Below are positions 7,459-12,304 of a stretch of DNA of 12,304 bases, piece after piece (within the stretch, counting starts at the first letter, position 1; each line of letters starts with the position of its first letter). The notes under the pieces were generated by a model, which was given only the letters and a program-made list of their open reading frames with translations, was not told the DNA's origin and ran no database searches. The translations under genes and the position numbers were made by a program. Origin of the DNA: Euryarchaeota archaeon UBA259 (GTDB lineage Archaea > Thermoplasmatota > Poseidoniia > Poseidoniales > Poseidoniaceae); NCBI GenBank assembly GCA_002506275.1, contig DAXG01000022.1:1-12304 (forward strand), in the 5' to 3' direction.

Positions 7459-8817
7459 ATGGCGAAGTTTGGAGACCACCCCGCGTTACCTCAAGCACTG
7501 GAAGACCTGCTCATGGACCAGGTTCACACGGTGTTTCTCAAGGCCGATTGCCCCCCGAGGGTTAAACAAGGCTCCATTGGAGAACTCAGGCTCGTCGAAG
7601 TTGAATCGGAACAAAATTGGGATACGCTACGACTTGAGGCCTTCCAAGAAGAATTGGTTGAACTTGTCGAAGATAACCGCAGTCGCAGCGATTGCTTTTT
7701 GGAAATTGATCGAAAAGGTTGCCAAGTAATTCAGTTGGGTGACTTGCGTATTTCCTGTGCTTGGCCTCCTTTTGCCGATGCTCGGGAAATCACGATTGTT
7801 CGTCCCGTTGCAAAACTTTCTTTGGAGGACTATGAACTCGATTCTCGGCTAATTGACCGGCTTTCGGACCACCACAGAGGCGTGTTTATTTGTGGCCGCC
7901 CGGGTTCCGGAAAGACCACTTTAGCACAAGCGATAGCAGAGTACCTCGACACGGACATCGGGGCCATGGTTAAGACAATGGAAGCGCCTCGAGATTTGCA
8001 ATTAGCAGACCGAATTACCCAGTATGCGCCGCTGGAAGGCGACCTTGAAAAAACTGCAGAAATCATTTTCCTTGTGCGTCCAGATTTCGTTATTTTCGAT
8101 GAAGTTCGGCGAGCAAGAGACTTTGAAATTTTTGCCGATGTTCGACTTGCTGGCGTCGGTTTACTTGGCGTCACACACGCAAATTCTGCTCTTGAAGCGA
8201 TTCAAAGATTGATCGGGAAAGTTGAACTCGGATTGGTAAGCCAGGTTCTTGACACCATCATTCATGTCGAATCGGGGCAGATTCAACAGGTTCTCGAACT
8301 GCGCATGACGGTCAAACCTCCAACTGGGATGCAGGAAGAGCTTGCACGCCCCGTGATCGAGGTGGTCGAATTTCCAAGTGGTAAAACCACCCACGAAATG
8401 TTTGCTTTTGGTTCAGAAATCGCTGTCGTCCCGGTTGAAGGGCGCAAAGCAGGCGCAATTTCTCCTGTAAAGATGCTCGCCAGAGACCAATTGACTCACA
8501 TCATTCAACAATGGGTTGGTGTTCAGTGCCAAGTCCAATTCAAAGGAGAATCCAGTGCGACAATTTACGCACCCCAAAATATGATTTCAACCTTAATCGG
8601 CAAAGGTGGCGAAAACGTTCGTCAACTTCAAGACGAACTTGGAGGGATGCAACTCAATATCGAATCCTTTGACGAAATGCCAGAATCTCTATCCATGCCT
8701 AAAAACAAACACTGGCAAGACGTTTCCGAGCAACGCAGCCGTGATAGCCGAGCTTGGGAATACAGCAATCGGGGCAACAAAGGCCGCAAGAACAAATCGA
8801 AGAAAAACCGCAAGTAG
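7459..8817 (+). CDS. PilT-like ATPase with C-terminal KH domain (COG1855 family), lacking the PIN domain
   Basis: Numbering from the upstream TTG at 7411 gives 468 aa; from the ATG at 7459, which I prefer, 452 aa. The order is a short N-terminal piece, VFLKADCPPRVKQGSIGEL (41-59), LEIDRKGCQVIQLG (97-110), ITIVRPVAKLSLEDYEL (127-143), Walker A GRPGSGKT (162-169), VKTMEAPRDLQL (187-198), ITQYAPLEGDLEKT (202-215), Walker B DFVIFDEVRR (225-234), and the LAGVGLLGVTHANSALEAIQRLIG region (from 246). A KH domain follows (about 372-420) with the GKGG loop at 397-400, then a Lys/Arg/Asn-rich tail. This is the archaeal PINc/VapC-type ATPase, usually ~600 aa with an N-terminal PIN ribonuclease domain; that domain is absent here. 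RNA binding via KH and ATP hydrolysis are likely retained, cleavage is not encoded by this gene. The start is uncertain (TTG 7411, GTG 7423 or ATG 7459). Confidence 0.93.
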   Translation: MAKFGDHPALPQALEDLLMDQVHTVFLKADCPPRVKQGSIGELRLVEVESEQNWDTLRLEAFQEELVELVEDNRSRSDCFLEIDRKGCQVIQLGDLRISCAWPPFADAREITIVRPVAKLSLEDYELDSRLIDRLSDHHRGVFICGRPGSGKTTLAQAIAEYLDTDIGAMVKTMEAPRDLQLADRITQYAPLEGDLEKTAEIIFLVRPDFVIFDEVRRARDFEIFADVRLAGVGLLGVTHANSALEAIQRLIGKVELGLVSQVLDTIIHVESGQIQQVLELRMTVKPPTGMQEELARPVIEVVEFPSGKTTHEMFAFGSEIAVVPVEGRKAGAISPVKMLARDQLTHIIQQWVGVQCQVQFKGESSATIYAPQNMISTLIGKGGENVRQLQDELGGMQLNIESFDEMPESLSMPKNKHWQDVSEQRSRDSRAWEYSNRGNKGRKNKSKKNRK

Positions 8818-8841
8818 AAATTGGTTCTGTAAAGGACCGTT

Positions 8842-8868
8842 ACCCGTTGTCTACTGGGTCTTTTTTTT
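8842..8868 (+). terminator. Hairpin plus T8 tract, probable terminator after the ATPase-KH gene
   Basis: ACCC (8842-8845) can pair with GGGT (8856-8859) over a 10-base loop, followed by C and eight T residues (8861-8868). GACC (8835-8838) with GGTC (8857-8860) is an alternative pairing. Archaeal RNA polymerase terminates at U-tracts even without a strong hairpin, so the T8 is the more convincing part. The T-tract continues into TTTTAAGTAG, which may be the promoter of the next gene. Confidence 0.55.
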
Positions 8869-8892
8869 AAGTAGAAGTGGTTTAGGATTACT
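8865..8892 (+). promoter_or_regulatory. Possible TATA element and ribosome binding site of the 8893 gene
   Basis: TTTTAAG (8865-8871) is centred about 25 bases before the ATG at 8893, the position expected for an archaeal TATA box of a leaderless or short-leader transcript. AGGA (8884-8887) lies a few bases before the start. Both are inferred from spacing alone. Confidence 0.3.
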
Positions 8893-9456
8893 ATGACCGA
8901 TGGCAATAAGTCGACATCAAGCGACCAAAGGGCGCTGATTAAGTTCCTTTTAGAAAACCGTGCTATGGTGAACTGGATTTCAATACTCATGATTGTTTAT
9001 GCAGTCTGGGCAACAATCGAAGTTCTAACCAATGCTTCAGGTGCAACATGGTGGCCTCCTGAAACCGGAATCCCAGCATCTGAATTGTTCAACAGCGATA
9101 ACAGTACACAAAACATCAACAACGGCTGGGTCATTGGTCTAGGCGCTATTTTCGGCACGGTCGGTACTATGATTCAGTACTTCTACAGGGCGGCACCATA
9201 TGTCGACGCATCCATGCAAGCAACAGCTGCATTGATTATTTCAGCGGTTAAGGAAGATGAAATCCAAGAATCTGCAGAAAAACTCGCCATCGAAATGGTT
9301 GCTGAGGCGGAAGAAGAAGCAGCGGCAGAAGAAGCAGCAGAAGCAGCAGAAGCAGCGGCAGAAACCGAAACACAAGAAGGCACAGAAGAAACTACAATCG
9401 AGGCCGTCGACACTCCATCGTCGACAGAAGAAGACGAACAACGAAAGAAATTCTAA
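8893..9456 (+). CDS. Two-helix membrane protein with Ala/Glu-rich cytoplasmic tail, unknown function
   Basis: A 187-aa protein. Residues 1-25 are polar, 26-46 form a first membrane helix, 47-77 a short outside loop rich in Trp, Pro and Asn (TWWPPETGIP), 78-98 a second helix with Gly-rich packing (IGLGAIFGTVG), and 99-187 a cytoplasmic tail that begins helical and becomes Ala/Glu-rich (EEEAAAEEAAEAAEAAAE, about 140-157) before a Thr/Ser/Glu-rich end with terminal RKKF. Both termini are predicted inside. No known domain is recognised. The coding DNA of the tail is a degenerate GCAGAA repeat. The next gene starts 10 bases after the stop, so the two are almost surely co-transcribed. It may act as a membrane anchor for its neighbours, by inference from topology and an acidic helical tail resembling the coiled coil encoded third in the set. 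Confidence 0.87.
   Translation: MTDGNKSTSSDQRALIKFLLENRAMVNWISILMIVYAVWATIEVLTNASGATWWPPETGIPASELFNSDNSTQNINNGWVIGLGAIFGTVGTMIQYFYRAAPYVDASMQATAALIISAVKEDEIQESAEKLAIEMVAEAEEEAAAEEAAEAAEAAAETETQEGTEETTIEAVDTPSSTEEDEQRKKF
9316..9372 (+). repeat. Degenerate GCAGAA/GCAGCAGAA codon repeat
   Basis: About 57 bases inside the membrane-protein gene consist almost only of GCA, GCG and GAA codons, producing the Ala/Glu tail. This short repeat keeps several frames on both strands free of stops, which explains overlapping spurious ORFs here. Confidence 0.7.
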
Positions 9457-9460
9457 GGTG
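9454..9460 (+). promoter_or_regulatory. Strong ribosome binding site of the 679-aa gene
   Basis: AAGGTGA overlaps the stop codon of the preceding gene and lies six bases before the ATG at 9467. It matches the Shine-Dalgarno consensus and decides this start over the in-frame open extension back to 9257. Confidence 0.75.
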
Positions 9461-9466
9461 AAAAAT

Positions 9467-11506
9467 ATGTGGGAACATCGATCAGTATCAAATAAAGCGT
9501 ACGTAGAAACCAAGCAAATGCGACCAAGCGAAACATATGTTCGCTTGATGGACATTGTCGAAGAAGCAGTCTCAAAGGCTCAAGTCGACGAATTTGACCA
9601 TGAAGCATTCCTCAAGTATGTTCCTCGAAGAGGGCCTTGGGAAGAACTTCCACATTCCGACACTACAAAATCAGACCCACGAGTCCGTTACATTGGCCCT
9701 GCAAGAGCACGTTTGCTCAATACAAACCTCATTCTTGGCTCAACATGGATTGAAGCTGAACGCTTCAAGTTCGAACGACGGATTTCAAACGTTTCAGAGT
9801 TTCTCAAACAGAAGACAATCATCAACGCGAACATGTGGACTCCTAAACAATTGTCGACAACTCAGACGCTCATCTTCTGTTCCACTGGAGATGAAGAACG
9901 CATGGGGGGCTCTTTCCTAACTGGAGACGGGCCTGGTGTTGACCACCCATTTCTCGGGGCAAAAGAGGGCGAAGTAGCTGAATGGGAACCAATTCTTTGG
10001 GGCTTAGGTCACCGAGGTGTAGTGCCTGACTCCGACCCGTTGGACCAATGTTACTATCCTTCACTGATGCACAGAGGCGTATCGTTCAACAACAGACTTG
10101 GATGGACACGTTACTCTCCTGCCGGTTTCGGCAAGGACGCCAGCGGTTACATCATGACTCGACCTGGAACTTGGATTTGGCCAGCTGTCAACGGCAACCG
10201 GGAATCTCCAACAGCATTCAATTTGCTTGTCAATCTTCCAGACCGCCGACTCTCCTTCGGGGAAGAAGGAATTACCGATGTCTTCATGACGACAGGAAAG
10301 ACCTCTCTTTACAGTTTGATGGGCATGATGAGCTCTTCAACCGTTCGCCAAATGTTTGGTGCAGGATCTGAGATGGTCCCACTTGAATTCCATTGCATCG
10401 AACCTGGATTGGACGAATGGATTGCAAGTGCTAGCGACGAAGACAAATATGCTCGTTTGTTTGAAGTCTGTGCCTCCTTTGGATACATGTTGACCGACCC
10501 ATGGGTTGGTGGACTTGGTGGCGGAGCAAAGCGACGACGTCTTCTTGTTTATCCTCGCGACCAAGGGAACCTGTTGACCTGCGTTAACGCAAGCCAAGTT
10601 GCAGACCACGCCCTCAAATCGAACTATGAATCGACCGTGTTCACGAAACTGGATCAGGCTGACTTCATGAACAGAGTCACTCGCCGGTTCAAGGCGTATG
10701 CAGACCTCGTTGCTGCAAGCGATGTCGCTCAAGGTTCTCGCTGGATCAGTCAAGCCGACTTCCATGACGGTGAGAAGAAGCAAGTTGGACCAAACGTTCA
10801 CTCGATTCTTTCAGTCCGCGGTTATGATGTTATGAGTATGGATGAGTACATACAGACCTTCAACGATATTTCCGCAGCACCTGACCGCTTGATGCGTCGC
10901 TGCGTTCAATCGATTGCGACCAATGCTCTCAAGACAATTTACCCACTCTCTGAACTCGGAGAAACGGCGGACGCTGCACCATATTCGCACATCTTTGCAT
11001 CAAAGGACGACAACCCAATGGTCTACTACACAGACATCCGTTTCATCGTACCTACATCGATTGACAAGCTACGAAACATTACCGGCGCACGAGGAGCAGA
11101 CCGGGGACGTATGCGTGAGGCATTCAGTGCATTGACCAACGCCGACCCAATGACCAGCCTATCGATTCAGGATGTCTGTCTACCGTTCCTTGCTGATATG
11201 GGTGAAGACTCATGGCAAACCGGTACAGGCCTCAACGAAAACGAAATCATCGTTGAAGTGACAATGGCCGTGAACCCAGCCCTCGTCTGGCGCTCTCTGC
11301 TTGAACCCGCAACGAAGGAAGTATTCGACTTACCGAAAGGTAATCAAGGAACTGCAGCAAACCTTTGGGGAGATATTTTCATCGAAAACGAAACACTCCA
11401 TTCACGCATGGAAAAAGATGGACTTGGACACTACTTGCGATTGTTGAAACTCGCATTCCATTGGGCAAATGATGAATCCCGTAAGATTCACGGATTGAAG
11501 AAGTAA
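9467..11506 (+). CDS. Large soluble protein of unknown family (679 aa)
   Basis: A 679-aa protein with no signal peptide and no membrane helix, so cytoplasmic. I do not recognise its family and find no Walker A, nuclease or protease motif. What can be seen: an N-terminal helical segment (SETYVRLMDIVEEAVSKA, 21-38), a mixed region rich in Trp, Gly and Pro (about 120-260: TGDGPGVDHPF, GYIMTRPGTWIWP), a Gly-rich loop followed by basic residues GGLGGGAKRRRLLVYPR (348-364), a helical stretch (about 395-425), and a C-terminal part with DRGRMREAFSALTN (545-558) and ending in basic HGLKK. It reads as one or more compact globular domains. Asn is mostly AAC (about 23 AAC to 7 AAT by hand count), which together with the strong ribosome-binding site suggests high expression. 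It lies 10 bases after the membrane-protein gene and 27 bases before the coiled-coil gene. A structural or scaffold role is possible but unproven. Confidence 0.92.
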   Translation: MWEHRSVSNKAYVETKQMRPSETYVRLMDIVEEAVSKAQVDEFDHEAFLKYVPRRGPWEELPHSDTTKSDPRVRYIGPARARLLNTNLILGSTWIEAERFKFERRISNVSEFLKQKTIINANMWTPKQLSTTQTLIFCSTGDEERMGGSFLTGDGPGVDHPFLGAKEGEVAEWEPILWGLGHRGVVPDSDPLDQCYYPSLMHRGVSFNNRLGWTRYSPAGFGKDASGYIMTRPGTWIWPAVNGNRESPTAFNLLVNLPDRRLSFGEEGITDVFMTTGKTSLYSLMGMMSSSTVRQMFGAGSEMVPLEFHCIEPGLDEWIASASDEDKYARLFEVCASFGYMLTDPWVGGLGGGAKRRRLLVYPRDQGNLLTCVNASQVADHALKSNYESTVFTKLDQADFMNRVTRRFKAYADLVAASDVAQGSRWISQADFHDGEKKQVGPNVHSILSVRGYDVMSMDEYIQTFNDISAAPDRLMRRCVQSIATNALKTIYPLSELGETADAAPYSHIFASKDDNPMVYYTDIRFIVPTSIDKLRNITGARGADRGRMREAFSALTNADPMTSLSIQDVCLPFLADMGEDSWQTGTGLNENEIIVEVTMAVNPALVWRSLLEPATKEVFDLPKGNQGTAANLWGDIFIENETLHSRMEKDGLGHYLRLLKLAFHWANDESRKIHGLKK

Positions 11507-11533
11507 CCTCGTTGATTGTAGAGTTGATGACAC

Positions 11534-12304
11534 GTGTCGGCCGCCCTCAATCTTACAGAGATACTTTCATCGCTGCAAGATGAAATCACTGTTGACGGCG
11601 CTATTTCAACCGAGCACCGTTCATTCTATACGTCGTTCCGAGCGCAATTGGATGCCCATCCAGGGGCGTTTATGGCCCCTGATATCCAGCGCTTGATGGA
11701 GGTTGCTCGCACAGAGATGGCCGGAGAGATTACGGATGAAGAATTTGAATTGTTTTCAAAGGCGGTCTTGTCGAAGATAAGCACGAAAGAACTTCTCGAA
11801 ATCGAGACCAAAGAGCAAGAAGAGAAGCGATCTGCGGAAAAAGTTGCTGAAATGGTTCGTGTTGCTGAGGAAGAAGCTCGTGCGAAAGTCGAAGAGGAAT
11901 ATCGTCTCAAAGCAGAAGCAGAAGCGCGTGAAAAAGCAGCAGCAGTTGTCGTAGAAGAACCAACCCCGGTTGACATCGACTCGCTGTTGGAAGAAAAAGC
12001 ACAATTAGCTGCTGAAGAAGCCAAAGCGACCGTCGAGCAAGCAGCCAAAGAGGCTGAAGCGGCAGCGCATAAAGCCGAAGAAGAGACTCGTGCACAACTC
12101 CGCAAAGACGAACATGACAAGGCGCTGGCTGAGATTGAAGCGGCAAAAGTCGCGGCACAGGAAGAAACCGCACGTATCAAAGCAGAGACAGCTGCACAAA
12201 TTCAAGAAGCTAAAGAAGCCACTGAACGAGCCACTGCAGAAGCAGCGGCACGAACGGCGGAAGAAGCAGCCCGTAGGCAAGCAGAGCAAGAGCTTGAAGA
12301 CGCC
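11534..12304 (+). CDS. Coiled-coil Ala/Glu/Lys-rich protein, N-terminal part (runs off the right edge)
   Basis: From the GTG at 11534 there are 257 open codons to the window edge; an in-frame TGA at 11528-11530 means no earlier start exists, and the next ATG is at residue 47. Residues 1-85 look globular and mixed (LTEILSSLQDEITVDG, TSFRAQLDAHPGAFMAPDI, EEFELFSKAVLSKI). From about 86 the protein is an almost uninterrupted charged helix rich in Ala, Glu, Lys, Arg and Gln, broken once by a Pro-containing linker VVVEEPTPVDID (138-149), then continuing to the edge. This is typical of long coiled coils or single alpha-helices, and resembles TolA-like and other structural proteins only in composition. 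No membrane segment is seen in the part available. It is 27 bases downstream of the 679-aa gene and likely in the same operon. The C-terminus, which might hold the informative domain, is outside the window. Confidence 0.88.
   Translation, partial: MSAALNLTEILSSLQDEITVDGAISTEHRSFYTSFRAQLDAHPGAFMAPDIQRLMEVARTEMAGEITDEEFELFSKAVLSKISTKELLEIETKEQEEKRSAEKVAEMVRVAEEEARAKVEEEYRLKAEAEAREKAAAVVVEEPTPVDIDSLLEEKAQLAAEEAKATVEQAAKEAEAAAHKAEEETRAQLRKDEHDKALAEIEAAKVAAQEETARIKAETAAQIQEAKEATERATAEAAARTAEEAARRQAEQELEDA

Noticed and set aside
9316..9372. Repetitive GCAGAA stretch considered as a CRISPR or intergenic satellite repeat
   Set aside because: It is in-frame coding sequence for an Ala/Glu helix, with no spacers and no regular repeat unit.
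9257..9466. In-frame upstream extension of the 679-aa ORF (Lys/Gln/Arg-rich, start at 9257)
   Set aside because: It lies inside the membrane-protein gene in another frame and is a by-product of the GCAGAA codon repeat. A consensus ribosome-binding site precedes the ATG at 9467.
11626..12180. Minus-strand ORF rich in Ser/Ala (184 codons) antisense to the coiled-coil gene
   Set aside because: It is the complement of GAA/GCA-type codons; composition is a mirror artefact and there is no start signal or domain.

Overview
The window looks like a chromosomal segment of a mesophilic, mid-GC archaeon. A Thermoplasmatota / Marine Group II (Poseidoniales)-like genome is my best guess, from general family knowledge and not from any search. 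Supporting points are an archaeal-type PilT-like ATPase with a C-terminal KH domain (COG1855 family), a membrane-anchored protein with two winged-helix domains, a lipobox-bearing beta-propeller lipoprotein of the type common in archaea, a HerA/DUF87-like ATPase, and U-tract-like termination. I see no rRNA, tRNA, IS element, integrase, CRISPR array or phage structural gene.

Layout. (1) 1-773, minus strand: N-terminal part of a large HerA-like ATPase that runs off the left edge. (2) 865-1965, plus: a DegT/DnrJ/EryC1/StrS PLP aminotransferase, divergent from the ATPase. (3) 1967-2533, minus: a CYTH (triphosphate tunnel) protein whose stop lies one base from the aminotransferase stop. (4) 2663-3463 and 3516-5867, plus: a membrane-tethered double winged-helix regulator followed by a 783-aa beta-propeller lipoprotein, probably a regulator-target or sensor pair. 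(5) 6018-6995, plus: a Gfo/Idh/MocA NAD(P)-dependent oxidoreductase; 7044-7397: a small four-helix membrane protein. (6) 7411/7459-8817, plus: the COG1855-type ATPase-KH protein, which lacks the N-terminal PIN nuclease domain usual for the family. (7) 8893-9456, 9467-11506 and 11534 to the right edge, plus: a tightly packed, probably co-transcribed trio. It consists of a two-helix membrane protein with an Ala/Glu-rich cytoplasmic tail, a 679-aa soluble protein I cannot assign to a family, and a GTG-started protein with a long Ala/Glu/Lys coiled coil (incomplete).

How the genes may work together. The aminotransferase and the Gfo/Idh dehydrogenase are the two enzyme types that make amino sugars for glycans or glycoproteins, but they are about 4 kb apart with unrelated genes between, so a shared pathway is only suggested. 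The most promising candidate for an undescribed system is the last trio: membrane anchor, large soluble protein with a good ribosome-binding site, and coiled-coil protein. It is preceded by a hairpin plus T8 tract that could isolate it from the upstream ATPase gene.
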